A stretch of DNA of 64,000 nucleotides from Leptidea sinapis. Lineage: Eukaryota; Arthropoda; Insecta; Lepidoptera; Pieridae. The translations under genes were made by a program, and so were the position numbers. The first letter of the stretch is position 1, and each line of letters begins with the position of its first letter. The DNA lies in assembly GCF_905404315.1 (NCBI RefSeq), contig NC_066311.1:3844001-3908000 (forward strand). The letters are read 5' to 3'. Positions 1 through 10,682 of this stretch are shown in pieces. The notes under the pieces were generated by a model. The model had not been told where the DNA came from. It ran no database searches and saw only the letters and a program-made list of their open reading frames with translations.

Positions 1-729
1 TACAGTGGTAGAAGCTTTATCTGCCAACGGAACGTATGGTTTAAGACTTAAACTTTAAGTGGATATACGTTCTAAAAACGTGATGTAGTAGGTACATGTA
101 CTAACCGCACCTTCTGGTAGTGACTCACGGGGAGAATCGAACCCGCGAATGACTCATCAATACCTCTGCCGTTGTAGTTATGTCATCACGGTTTTTAATT
201 CTGATGTGTTTTGTTAATGATTACGAAATATGTTGAGCTTAGAAATAAATACTGCTTAAATAATAATTGACGCATATTAATACAATATATACATTCTTAT
301 CTGGCCTCAATTAGGACAATATTTTTGGACCTGTTGGCTTTATTGTATCCAATTGTATAAATATGTTTGCCCGAATATTGCATAGCGTACACATTCTTAA
401 TAGTAAATATAAAGATACTAACTATGAACCTCTAAATGTTGTATGGGTTGTATGTTGGTAAAATATTCTTCATAACTTTAATAGTATCGTAAAGTATCAG
501 AGAATACCTTTGCCAAGGATAGTATGGTTCAACATATAGTTATTGGGTCTGTTTGTTTGTTTGTTTTGTGTACTTATTGCTTGGGGATATGAAAATAAGG
601 ATCTTGTTATTAAAACATATAGAAATATATTTAAAAGTGAGCATGAAAAATCATCAAAAGATTAGATTTCTTTAATTTTCAAGAGCGTGTTTTGTGCCCT
701 GTGTTTACCCGGGGCATAAAAAGAATAGG
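1..729. other. AT-rich stretch, no gene recognised
   Basis: I see no coding signal or clear repeat boundary here. Reading frames are short and interrupted. Confidence 0.4.
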
Positions 730-985
730 GAAGTCCCAGACCCAAGGGTATCATAAGAGGCGACTAAGGGCAGTAACAAGTAGGAGGCTTATTTGCACAG
801 AATGCCGGCTAGATAATGGGTACCACAACGGCGCCTTTTTCTGCTGTGAAGCAGTAATGTGTAAACAAATAAGACTTAGAATCTTATGTTTTAATTTGAC
901 AAGTGCAATTGTATTGCCGCTCAGGACTTTTGGGTTTTCAAGAATCCTGAGCGGAACTGCATTGTAATGGGCAGGGCGTATTAAT
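730..985 (+). repeat. Poly(A)-tailed repeat family A, truncated copy with 5' extension
   Basis: This stretch matches other family A copies in the window (2724, 21570, 49251, 52951). They share a core with AGGCTCCTTTGCACAGGATG, then TACCACAACGGCGCC, and an end motif GTAATGGGCAGGGCGTAT. This copy has an extra 5' segment with GAGGCGACTAAGGG and lacks the 3' tail. The family is probably a SINE or a LINE 3' end; I recognise it as common in lepidopteran genomes. The short frames in it are not genes. Confidence 0.6.
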
Positions 986-1464
986 ATCCCTTTCAATGAT
1001 GAAACATATTTACAATTGAAAGCACTGCAATAAGGAGAATGACAAACTAAGCTCCAAAGAAGCCTAACAGAAGATTGTAAATTTATCGGCATCGCAATAA
1101 TTTCATTCTACCCTCATTTTAAGCTACAAAAAGTACATCCAAAACTAAGCGTAGTAGCTTGTTAGATATAGATTTAATATTATAGTACGTTCTACAAAAC
1201 ATCACTGATTGGTCGAGCAAATATTGGTATTAGATAAACATGCAGACAAACAGACTTCAAGTGGTGGGTGCGTCACTACGCTAATATTGATAAAACTTGT
1301 CCTATTTTCAAAGCTAACATGCGATCATGGTGTTACTAAGTAATAAACTAAATCTTTATTTTGTACGAAATGCGCAAGGCTTACTGTAAGACGTACGTGT
1401 TAATTAGAATCAATTTTAAGACATACAAACTGAAATCGAAATAGCTAAAGATATATATTTTTTC
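986..1464. other. Unannotated intergenic stretch
   Basis: Nothing recognisable was found on either strand. Confidence 0.35.
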
Positions 1465-1653
1465 CTTTTTTTTTATGACAATAAGGGACGAGACGAACAG
1501 GACGTCTAGCTGATGACAATTGATACGCCCTGCCCATTAGAATGTAGTGCCAGTGCTCAGGATTCTTGAGTATCTCAAAAATTCTAATCGGCACTTCAAT
1601 TGCGCTCGTTCCCTTGAGACAAAATGTTTAGTCTCGTTTGCCCAGTAATTTCA
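1465..1653 (-). repeat. Family A repeat, 5' part replaced by a Helitron end
   Basis: Minus-strand copy: poly(T) and AAGGGACGAGACGA on the plus strand, followed by the GCGCTCGTT...CCCAGTAATTTCACTAG stretch. Homology stops exactly where a Helitron-type CTAG end begins, so this copy is broken there. Confidence 0.6.
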
Positions 1654-1926
1654 CTAGCTGGCCCGACAGATGTTGTTCTGTACATAATAAATAAAATACT
1701 GTTTTTTATGAATTTGTCAATAATATTTCATAACATCAAGAATTATTTCGAAAATATGAACCGTGCGTCAATAATTTCTGTCATAAAAATTATGTCCATA
1801 GAAAACAAATATTGGAAATAAAAATAATTATGGGTCCCAAATCGAATTAAAAACTATCCTAACTCTCAAGTTGGACTAAACTACATTCCATGAAGTAATC
1901 CCCATTAATATCCGTTTATTTAAAAG
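1654..1926 (-). mobile_element. Non-autonomous Helitron, minus orientation, degraded
   Basis: The left boundary on the plus strand is CTAGCTGGCCCGACAGATG, the reverse complement of a Helitron 3' end (AACGTCTGTCGGGTCAGCTAG in other copies). Inside it shares the tract around GACGCACGGTT and the tract around GGGGATTACTTCATGG with the plus-strand copies at 2113 and 10317. The 5' end is poorly preserved. Confidence 0.6.
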
Positions 1927-1949
1927 GCATTTATTTTCTCAAAATTGAT

Positions 1950-2098
1950 TCCTTTAGAATTCTTTTTGATGTCATTTCTATTATACTAGATACTACTACC
2001 ACTTCAGAAACAATTGGCACTCTGAGAGAGAAGAAGAGGCGCAAGAAACTCTCCCAGCATTCATTTTAATATTTTTAGGAGTTCACGGGAAATAAACA
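1950..2098 (+). repeat. LINE 3'-UTR-like repeat (family N)
   Basis: It contains GAATTCTTTTTGATGTCA and a downstream GCGCAAGAAACTCTCCCAGC motif. The same blocks occur at 54280-54400 and, more diverged, 57775-57880. Probably the 3' end of a jockey/CR1-like LINE. Confidence 0.45.
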
Positions 2099-2112
2099 TC
2101 AGGATACTGGAT

Positions 2113-2458
2113 TTATATTAATATATATAAATTACGTGACACGTTGTTTGTCCGCCATGGACTCCTAAACTAATGAACGGATTTTAATGGGGATTACTTC
2201 ATGGAGTGCAGTTTCGTCCAACTTGAGACATAGGATAGTTTTTATTTCGATTTGTGACTCATAATTATTTTTATTTTCAATATTTGTTTTGTATTGACAT
2301 ATTTTCTATGAGAGAATTTAGTGACGCACGGTTTGACAGTTCCGCTGTGAAATAATTTCATTTGAAATAAATCTTGATGTTTTGAAATATTATCGGCAAA
2401 TTCCTATAAAACAGTGTTTTTTTATTATCTACAGAACAACGTCTGTCGGTTCAGCTAT
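2113..2458 (+). mobile_element. Non-autonomous Helitron
   Basis: Near-identical over long blocks to the copy at 10317-10682, including CATGGACTCCTAAACTAATG near the 5' end. It ends ACAACGTCTGTCGGTTCAGC-TAT, a decayed form of the CTAG terminus. No protein is encoded. Confidence 0.65.
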
Positions 2459-2723
2459 TATATATATATATTAAGATTATTAAACTCACAACTCCAACAC
2501 GCACACATAATAATCTTAAATATTAAAATAGACATGAGTACATACTGTGAGTCTTACGTCATGGTGTGCGATTTTTTGTCCAAGAATGAAAGATAGGCCA
2601 ATAAACTAAAAAAAAACGATGTATGTACCAGTACTTACTTATGAGTCATAGGTATAATAATTGTTGACGCACCTTTTTTATGGAATGGTGGGGCAATTGG
2701 ATTGGTCAGATGCTAGTAACCTT

Positions 2724-3039
2724 ACCAGTGGGAGGCTCCTTTGCACAGGAAGCCGGCTAGATTATGGGTACCACAACGGCGCCTATTTCTGCCGTGAAGC
2801 AGTGATGTGTAAGCATTACTGTGTTTCGGTCTGAAGGGCGCCGTAGCTAGTGAAATTACTGGGCAAATGAGGCTTAACATCTTATGTCTCAAGGTGACGA
2901 GCGCAATTGTAGTGCCACTCAAAAAATTTTGGGGTTTTTTGAAAATCCTGAGCAGCACTGCATTGTAATGGGCATGGCGTATCAATTACCATCAGCTAAA
3001 CGTCCTGATCGTCTCGTCCCTTATTATCATAAAAAAAAA
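2724..3039 (+). repeat. Family A repeat, near full length
   Basis: Begins ACCAGTGGGAGGCTCC and ends at CGTCTCGTCCCTTATTATCA plus an A-run. All core blocks of the family are present in order. Frames in both directions across it are repeat shadows. Confidence 0.7.
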
Positions 3040-3089
3040 GTAAGTGATCAGATCATAGGAATAGAAATATACACAATATATACAACACT

Positions 3090-3240
3090 TGGTAAACGTC
3101 ATGAAGCGACGACAGTTCGTAAAGGGACTTTGACGTAGGGAGAAGAAGTAATAAGAAACTCCCAGCCCATCTTTTAAATCATATATAACAACTTGGCCTA
3201 ATATAATCTACTATAAGCCTTGTTTGGAAAGAAGCTTTAA
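3090..3240 (+). repeat. LINE 3'-end-like repeat (family P)
   Basis: The block GGGAGAAGAAGTAATAAGAA, followed by CTCCCAGCCCATCTTTTAAA, recurs at 61160-61260. Probably an untranslated LINE tail. Confidence 0.4.
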
Positions 3241-3384
3241 TATAATTCATGAATTTGTGAATGAGTCTCAGTGAGTCCTAGTATATAGAAATAAACTTCT
3301 AAATCAGTATTTTTATAGAAAAACGTATCAACGCCACCCACATTCTCTTGTAACTGTCAATATTTACAAAACCATCCCCACCCC

Positions 3385-3626
3385 ATTTTTTTTATGGAAT
3401 AGGAGGACAAACACGCGTACGGGTCACCTGCTGTTAAGTGATCACCACCGCCCACAATCTCTTGCAACACCAGAGGAATCACAGGAGCGTTGCCGGCCTT
3501 TAAGGAAGGAGTATGCGCTTTTTTTGAAGGTACCCATGTCGTATCGTCGCGGAAACACCGCATAAGAAAGCTCATTCCACAGCTTTGTAGTACGTGGAAG
3601 ATCTTTTGTCACATGTGGAGGAAGCC
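3385..3626 (-). mobile_element. 5'-truncated jockey-like LINE 3' end (family B)
   Basis: The minus strand encodes a remnant of the ORF2 C-terminus (FLPRTTKLWNEL-like, then YDMGTFKKSAY and FLKGRQR), followed by the 3' UTR and a poly(A) tract, seen as poly(T) on the plus strand. At least five more copies lie in this window. Only about 240 bp remain. Confidence 0.6.
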
Positions 3627-4372
3627 CCAACACGTTGTTACTAAACGCGAAGTTAATTTATTCCAAATTTAATACTTTGTCTTCATCTTACCTTTGTCAC
3701 TACAAAATTACGTGACTAAGTAATTTTAAACTTGAAATAACTTTACATTGCGTATAAATTAGTAAAAATGTGTTGTATTTTGTGAATGTACAAGTTATCG
3801 CAACACACAAGAGATTAAAAAAGACGACCTGTCTCAGGATATTACTTGAAATGTACTTGATAAACAACCGCCAATCTAAAAACTAGATTCTTCATTTTGT
3901 CCTGAGACTGGTTTGCCGTACTCAACAACAACAGATCATATCGTATGGAGTACAGACACTCAGTCTGTCTGTCAGACAACAAATAGGTGTCGTACACATT
4001 GATAGATAGTCCTCAAACAGCGCACGAAAGCTCGCGAAGTGATAACACGCGTTTACTTACGATACGGAACCTCAATGATAAGCGCAGTACCGATGTTTAC
4101 ACTAAATATTGCAAAATCTGAATCAATATTTAACTAAATGCATTTTTATGTGTTGTATATTTTTCATAATTATATTTTCCAGCTTATAAATTGACCCAAT
4201 CAGAAGATACGGCCTTTTTAACGTCATATTTAATCATTAAACTTTTAAATATTTGCTGACAAATGCCTATCACACACTGTGAAATTTCACGGCGCGAGTT
4301 AACACGCGTATCGGCGATATTCATCAGTTCCTGCCTAGCAATATTTTGATCACTATACATAAATAAATAAAA
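3627..4372. other. Low-repeat stretch, no gene recognised
   Basis: Somewhat GC-richer around 3950-4110 and free of the repeat families seen elsewhere. A minus-strand CGTAAGTAA at about 4055 would fit a splice donor, but no coding frame supports an exon. Confidence 0.3.
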
Positions 4373-4660
4373 TCACGCCTCTTTCCCGTAGGGGTAGGCA
4401 GAGACCACTTCTTTCCACTTGCTACGATCCTTACATACTTGTTTCGCTTCGTCCAATTTCATTATTCCTTTCATACATGCTCTCCGGTTTAGGGTACTCT
4501 TGACCTGGCCTTCTTTCAAGACGTCCCTGATTTGATCTTGAAACGTCCGCCTAGGTCTACCCCTTCCAACACTTTCATTCACACTGGCCTTATACACTTT
4601 CTTCGTCAATCGTTCTTCATTCATTCTCTCGACATGTCCAAACCATCTCAGCATAATTGA
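4367..4660 (-). mobile_element. RTE-type LINE 3' end, ORF2 C-terminus open
   Basis: A 93-codon minus-strand frame begins MLRWFGHVERMNEERLTKKV and ends near WKEVVSAYPYGKEA, the usual C-terminal tail of RTE-class endonuclease/reverse transcriptase proteins. It is followed on the minus strand by an ATTTATTTATGTATG-type tail. All catalytic domains are missing. A frameshifted relative is inside the copia element at 47345-47690. Confidence 0.7.
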
Positions 4661-4814
4661 ACACTATACCCGGAGATAAACAGATAATCAGAGAACCTAG
4701 GGCAAACGACCACGGAGTCATTGTGCGTAGGGCTGCCACGTACACGATACAGTCGTACGCGTTTGGTGTTCTCGTGCCTCAGCACGACTCCGCTACTTAG
4801 GTTTTATGATCTAA

Positions 4815-4988
4815 CTAGCTTACCTGGCAAACGATGTTTTGCCATATAAATTATATATGTAAACCTTCCTTGAGCTTCAACGAATTTATTACAAAAGATT
4901 TCATTGAGATCGGTCATTAGACCGAAACTATTGAGTTTAGGAGTTATTAGGGAACATACAAACATACATTCTCTTTTATATATATAGA
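4815..4988 (-). mobile_element. Short non-autonomous Helitron
   Basis: Plus-strand boundaries are CTAGCTTACCTGGCAAACGA on the left and TATATATATAGA followed by T on the right. These are the reverse complement of the TC...CTAG termini of Lep1-type Helitrons. No target duplication is seen, as expected for Helitrons. Confidence 0.6.
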
Positions 4989-5964
4989 TTAGTTACTCTT
5001 TTACTTTTATTGTTCTACACTATTGTGCTATGAGTGGCGGAAACTCAAAATATTATAGCAAGATTTTGTGACAACCCTATTAGCTGCTAGATATCGAGTC
5101 AACGTTGTAGATATATAGCGACTTTAGAAACAAGGAGTTTTCAGCTTACTCTTATGAATAATTAAATCGACTAGCAAGCAAACGAAGTCGCGGACAAAAG
5201 CTAGCTTTATTACAAGCGGCAATGCATTAGTATTATGTCCGTATAGTCTTACGTCATGTAACATTATGTACTTTATCAGGACAGGAAGAAAGACTGAGGT
5301 TAATGAACTACCAAAAAAACTATCTAATTCTTCACTACAATTACATCACATGAAATGGTCTGTATTGAAAAGCAATAAGGAATAGATGGTGAACAAAAAA
5401 TCGTACGGCTTAATAGACGGGGCAATGAACTGTGGCGTCACTACCGGCATTGCCACAGAGTAATGTATAGAGAACTTTTTGGATTATAGATTTATCTTCT
5501 ATATTTCAAGTTTGTTGTTTTTCGAGAAATGGTCCGTAGGTTTGATATTTTGAGATAAACAATCTTTACGTATGGGTTTCATTTATTATTTTGGGTTTTC
5601 CTTGAGCATCGTGAAGTATAAACAGTGTTGTGCAGTTCTGTTATTTGTACCATTGAAACAACTTCGAACCGAAGGCATAGAAATAATGATTAATAAATTT
5701 TAGGTCCTCGTCTAAACATAGTAAGATTTTATTTTATAGTTTTTTAATAATAAATTTAGATTAATGATAAAACGGAGAATACTATATATGAATTTTGATT
5801 CATTTGAGATACGGAACCCTAAAAATAGGAAGTATAATTTTAAAATAACAATGATTTGAATTTTGAATGAAAATAAAGTACGCACAATATAATTAAAAAT
5901 ATCTCGTACATTTTCTGGTCGGTTCAGTTTGATATTCCATATATATATCATATGATAATATGAT
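4989..5964. other. AT-rich stretch with a Helitron-like end remnant
   Basis: At 5175-5202 there is AACGAAGTCGCGGACAAAAG followed by CTAG, resembling another Helitron family's 3' terminus. Otherwise I see no gene. The minus frame at 5712-5951 is low-complexity and is not supported. Confidence 0.35.
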
Positions 5965-6274
5965 TAAAGAACTCCACCTTCATACTACACGCCACAAATT
6001 AGGATATCATCCTCACCATCTGGATGTGTGGCGGTCCTCCACAGAGCGGATTTCAAGGAGCTTTCTTCCACGTACTACAAAGCTGTGGAATGAATTTCCT
6101 TGTGCGGTGTTTCCGGGACGATACGACATGGGTACCTTCAATAAAAAGCGCTTCCTTAAAGGCCAGCAACGCTTCTTTGATACCTCTGATGTTGCAAGAG
6201 AATGTGGGCGGCGGTGATCACCTAAAAACAGGTGACCCGTACGTTCGTTTTTCTCTTTTCCATAAAAAAAAAAA
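5965..6274 (+). mobile_element. 5'-truncated jockey-like LINE 3' end (family B)
   Basis: Encodes a frameshifted HKLGYHPHHLDVWRSST to FPGRYDMGTF C-terminal segment of ORF2, followed by the 3' UTR and an A-run ending about 6274. Different parts are read in different frames. Confidence 0.65.
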
Positions 6275-6566
6275 CCTGAATTACACACATTGCCGGTGAC
6301 ACATACATGCAAAAAAGATATTGAACATACCAGCTGTTCTAGGAACAAGTTTAAGTTTAAGTTAATAAAAATAAAACAATATGCGTGTGTATTTTATACT
6401 GTTGTAACATTAATCTTAAATACTTCAAATTTAATAACTTATAATGGCCTGCGACTTGGTTTATAATCTTTAATTACAGCAGGCAATTATTTAGATTGCA
6501 ACAACAGCTTTTATGATTAAAAAATATACTTGAGTATAAACTTTTAACATCAGTCTACATCTAAAA

Positions 6567-6965
6567 TTAAGGATTGTTCTCCGCTCCGCTCCAACTAGAT
6601 ACCGCATTACCTAAGAACAATAGCTTTTTTATTACGGCAACTATTAGATGCTAGTGTGCGTGGCATCTTGACACTCAATGGAATCTTTCAAATTTTGTAA
6701 CATACGCTTCGTGTTATTTATATTGAAATTAATAAGATACAAAAAACTTACTGATGATATATGAGCTCAGTGTCTTTTTTATTTCTGGTAGTATACATTT
6801 TACAGAGTATTGCTACGTCACCCGGCATTTTGTTTCAATTATTAGCAAAGTTTAACAAAACATGTGGCATGTATATAATAGGCCCTCTTGGACGTAGTAT
6901 TAGTTGCCGAACTTCGAACTACGCCTGCGGTATCTAGTTGGAGCGCAGCGGAGACCAATCCTTAA
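6567..6965. mobile_element. TIR element (MITE family H), complete
   Basis: Long terminal inverted repeats: left TTAAGGATTGTTCTCCGCTC and on to about 6603; right the matching GAGACCAATCCTTAA ending at 6965. The arms pair over roughly 38 bp with few differences. The interior is AT-rich and non-coding. Related copies lie at 32296 and 37356. Superfamily not assigned because the target duplication is unclear. Confidence 0.75.
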
Positions 6966-7019
6966 TCTAATGGTATCGTCCTACACCGTACAACTGATGA
7001 TATTTTATTTTATTAATTC

Positions 7020-7135
7020 AATAGGGCTACCGGAAACTCAAGCGCTGGCAACTATTTCGGTCAACGGATCAGCTTAGCTATCCAACGTGGTAATGCTGCC
7101 AGTATTCTTGGTACGCTTCCCCGAAATGAGTTTTT
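7020..7135 (+). pseudogene. Retrotransposon ORF remnant
   Basis: A plus frame reads NSSAGNYFGQRISLAIQRGN followed by AASILGTLPRNE. I have seen this type of C-terminal tail in insect non-LTR retrotransposon proteins, but the family assignment is from memory and uncertain. Confidence 0.35.
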
Positions 7136-7357
7136 ATTTAATGTAAACTTAGTACTTTTTGTAAATGTACAACTATAAGATTTGTTTTATTCCAACTGTA
7201 TCGCTTTAAGACTAAATAAAATAAAACATTTGATTGTAAGCTTATCTTTGAATCATATAGTCCTTTTACAGCTGGAATTATGCTGAGCTTAAAGTAAGAT
7301 AGTTCAATGCAAAAGTCAAGTTCGCGTTTTGTCACACTCAGCTAATTATAGAAATGA

Positions 7358-7442
7358 TCTCGTGCCAGATTTTGGCGAGACAACACGTCCTGAGGATGCC
7401 TCGTGTAGAGGCGAAACACGTGTCGAATTGTTTTAAAGACAA
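7358..7442 (-). repeat. Fragment of TIR element family X
   Basis: Shares GACGTGTTGTCTCGCCAAAA (minus strand) and ACACGTGTCGAATTGTTTT with the longer copies at 28511-28876 and 51121-51284. The ends are missing. Confidence 0.6.
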
Positions 7443-7555
7443 AGTGTAAGTACGCTCTATAGATTTCAGCCATAGATTATTGATAGGTCTCCGCAAGCGC
7501 GCTCTGACTAGTCGACGCGCACCCTAAAAGCAACAGCTTGAATGAGACAACCTAA

Positions 7556-8378
7556 GGGACTACGCACACTTATTCAGCTCCATTCGCGTTTCGCTGAACG
7601 ATTTTGGTCACACTTATACAGCTCTGCTTCTATCAGCCGCGTACGGAACTTTAAGAGATCCCGAAAACTGCAGACTTTCAATCGGCCGATAGTTTGGTTG
7701 AGTTCGGCTGTTAAGTGCGCACACTGGCCCGACTAAACAGTTGGGTATGTGATGAGTATGCACACTAGACAACTATCCGCCGACAGTTTTAGGGACGATT
7801 CGCTATTAGTTTTAAATCGGCTATTGATGAGTCTGGCCGACTAAATAATCGGTGGTGTGCGCCTAGAAGAGCGCTGTACTAATTTAACAGTCGGTCGATA
7901 GTTTGTTGACGGTTCAGTTTGAAGGAAATCGTGTAGCCCATCAAACTTTTTTGTCGGCCGATACCCAATCGTTTTAATGTGCGCACTCTCATACATTTTC
8001 ATACTGATTAAGAAACCAACCAAACTATCGGCCGATCTGCAGTTTGCGGGATCTCTAAATCACGTCTGCACTCTTTAATCTTTGCGTGCATAATGATTAC
8101 GTCAAATCAATGCAGAAACAATACAGGTCGCAACTTGTCGACAAGGAGTCGCGAAACATCCCTGTAAAGAGCTGTTCCGCCGCATTTGACGGCGAACAGC
8201 GCCGAACGCTCTCTATAGCATTCGTATAATAAAAACACATTTATACTCATTTTATGCTGGTTTGCCGCGAAAGCAGAATGGACGCGGAAAGCCGAATCGA
8301 CGCGTACACGTCTCCATACAAAATTGTTGTTTTCTATGGACAAAAGCTGAAAACAGCTGAATAAGTGCGCGTAGTCCC
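7556..8378. mobile_element. PIF/Harbinger-like TIR element (outer) with TAA target duplication
   Basis: The 823-bp element starts GGGACTACGCACACTTATTC and ends with the inverted copy GAATAAGTGCGCGTAGTCCC. The TIR is 24 bp with one mismatch. It is flanked by TAA at 7553-7555 and TAA at 8379-8381. A 3-bp TWA duplication is the hallmark of PIF/Harbinger transposition. It encodes no transposase and carries a second complete element inside it. The frames on both strands are not genes. Confidence 0.75.
7655..8055. mobile_element. PIF/Harbinger-like TIR element nested in the one at 7556
   Basis: This 401-bp element begins GAGATCCCGAAAACTGCAGA and ends TCTGCAGTTTGCGGGATCTC, a 20-bp TIR with one mismatch. 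TAA at 7652-7654 and TAA at 8056-8058 flank it. The interior repeats a CGGCCGATAGTTTG motif several times in both orientations. It is non-coding. Confidence 0.75.
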
Positions 8379-8435
8379 TAATATTGCTAAAGCGTAAATC
8401 TTATTTACGAGTCTTTCTTAAATCTTATTGTTTTA

Positions 8436-8796
8436 CTAGCTGACCCGGCAAACGTTGTTTTGCCATATAAAGTATAATTCACGCGATAGTTTTATAAGCA
8501 ATAAAATATTGCCTATATTATAGCCTGTACATCATTTTGTTCTATTGTCAATAGTTTTTGCAGCACACGCAAAAATAGGTTTTCGATTTTACACCTTGTG
8601 TTACAAAATAGCAATTTTATTACGGATCCCTAATTTTGAAAAAAAACCATAGCCTATAGCCTTCCTCGATAAATGGACTACCCAACACTGAAAGAATCAT
8701 TCAAATCGGACCAGTAGTACCAGAGATTAGCGCGTTCAAACAAACAAACAAACAAACAAACAAACAAACACTGCAGCTTTATAATATTAGTATAGA
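8436..8796 (-). mobile_element. Lep1-type non-autonomous Helitron with internal microsatellite
   Basis: Plus-strand ends are CTAGCTGACCCGGCAAACGT and ATTAGTATAGA. This matches the microsatellite-associated Lep1 Helitron of Lepidoptera, and a CAAA repeat lies at about 8733-8770. It is flanked by A on the left and T on the right, the expected Helitron target. The opposite-orientation copy is at 30062-30407. Confidence 0.8.
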
Positions 8797-8811
8797 TAAG
8801 CATAAAACATA

Positions 8812-8857
8812 AGCAGAAAACACTTAACAATATGTGAGTTGTTGAGTGTTTTCTGCT
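8812..8857. repeat. Inverted repeat, 19-bp arms
   Basis: Arms 8812-8830 (AGCAGAAAACACTTAACAA) and 8839-8857 pair with one G-T wobble around an 8-base loop. Confidence 0.6.
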
Positions 8858-8974
8858 ACGATGATTCTGAAATATTCGGAAACTAATTACACATTTGGCC
8901 GGTTATTAAACAGCTGGGCTAAATAATAATTGTTTATACTTTGTGTTTATAAGTTTTAACTGCACTAAACGAAT

Positions 8975-9292
8975 TCTTTTTTATGATAATAAGGGACGAG
9001 ACGAGCAGGACGTTGAGCTGATGGTAATTGATACGCCCTGCCCATTACAATGCAGTGCCGCTCACGATTCTTGAAAAACTCAAAAATTCTGAGCGGCACT
9101 ATAATTGCTCTCGTCACCTTGAGACATAAGATGTTAAGTCTCATTTGCCCAGTAATTTCACTAGCTAAGGCGCCCTTCAGACCGAAACACAGTAATGCTT
9201 ACACATTACTGCTTCACGGCAGAAATAGGCGCCGTTGTGGTACCCATAATCTAGCCGGCATCCTGTCCAAAGGAGCCTCACACTCCCATTTT
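8975..9292 (-). repeat. Family A repeat, near full length
   Basis: Minus-strand copy with poly(T), AAGGGACGAGACGAGCAGG and all core blocks through to CCTCACACTCCC. The plus frame at 9050-9298 is its antisense shadow. Confidence 0.7.
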
Positions 9293-9436
9293 ACGTGATA
9301 CTAATTTATTCAAATGATAGTAATGGCCAATGCAATAAATTGAAGAGGTAGCTTAAAAACTGGTGGAAAAATATGTACTTACAATAAATATTCAGAGAAA
9401 TTATTAAATAAAAATTAACTGCTATGTACCTACCTA

Positions 9437-9875
9437 TCTTTATATATATATTTCTTGTGTGCGTGTGTATGTCACTGAACTCCTCCTAGACGGCTGGACC
9501 GATTTGGATGAAATTTTTTGTGTGAGTTCAAGGGGATTCGAGGATGGTTTAGATTCACAATTCAACTACCTCCTAAACGGCTGGACCGATTTTGATGATA
9601 TTTTTGTGTGTTCCAGTGAATTTGAGATTGGTGTGTGTCTTCAGGTGGATTCGAGAATGGTTTAGATTCACAATTAAACTACCTCCTAAACGGCTGGACC
9701 GATTTTGATGATTTTTTTTGTTTGTTTCAGTGAATTTGAGATTGGTTTAGATTCTCAATTCCGTCTATATAATATAATTCTCACCGACCATATAAATAAG
9801 AACTCCTCTTAACGGCTGGACAGATTTTGCAAATTTAAGACGTGTGTACAGGACAACGTCTGTTGGGTCCACTAG
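9437..9875 (+). mobile_element. Non-autonomous Helitron with three internal tandem units
   Basis: Starts TCTTTATATATATA and ends ACAACGTCTGTTGGGTCCAC followed by TAG. The middle holds three imperfect copies of a unit containing CTCCTAAACGGCTGGACCGA and ending near TTTAGATTCACAATT (about 9478, 9564 and 9677; 85-113 bp each). The plus frame across it only reflects these repeats. Confidence 0.65.
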
Positions 9876-10283
9876 TCTATATATATAAAAATGAATTGCT
9901 GTTCGTTTGTCTCGCTAAAACTCGAGAACGGCTGGACCGATTTGGCAAATTTTGGTCTTGAATTATTTGTGGAAGTCCAGAGAAGGTTTAAAAGGTTTGA
10001 ATAAACATGAAAATCCTCGGATTTCAATAAAAAACAACAATTTTGATCTTCCTTCGACATGTCCCCCGTCGTTCAGAAATCAAATAAAAATAATACTTTA
10101 AAATGAATAACTAACTATCTATAATCTGTCTAACTTTCTAAGGAGGTAAAAAATAAACTTCCTTAAAACACGGGTAACACTCAAAAAAAGGATTCCTATT
10201 GCTTGTTTTAAGTTTATTTTATACAAAAGTTTAGGTCTTTTATTTATCGATTGAGGCAGTACGAAGTCTGCCGGGTCAGCTAG
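9876..10283 (+). mobile_element. Non-autonomous Helitron, directly abutting the previous one
   Basis: Starts TCTATATATATAAAAATGAA and ends GCCGGGTCAGCTAG, the same family as copies at 22127, 27557 and 31268. Its first base follows the CTAG of the preceding element with no spacer. Confidence 0.75.
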
Positions 10284-10316
10284 TTATAAAATAAAAATTG
10301 CTATGTACCTACCTTA

Positions 10317-10682
10317 TCTTAATATATATAAATCTCGTGTCACAATGTTTGTCCTCAATGGACTCCTAAACTAATGAACGGATTTCAATGGGGATTACTT
10401 CATGGAGTGCAGTTTTATCCAACTTGAGAGATAGGGTAGTTTTTATTTCGATTTGGGACCCATAAAATTTTTTATTTTCAATATTTGTATTGAATGGACA
10501 TATTTTCTATGAGAGAATTCAGTGACGCACGGTTTGACAGTTCCACTGTGAAATAATTTCATTATAACAACAGGGAGCATTTTTTACGAAATAATTCTTG
10601 ATGTTTTGAAAATTTTTTAACTAATTCCTATAAAACAGTATTTTTTTATTTTCTACAGAACAACGTCTGTCAGGTCAGCTAG
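10317..10682 (+). mobile_element. Non-autonomous Helitron
   Basis: Starts TCTTAATATATATAAATCTC and ends ACGTCTGTCAGGTCAGCTAG. Sister of the copy at 2113. Its 5' flank GCTATGTACCTACCTTA repeats the flank of the Helitron at 9437. Confidence 0.7.

Noticed and set aside
751..1092. Minus-strand 113-codon frame
   Set aside because: It lies over repeat family A and adjoining AT-rich DNA and has no domain.
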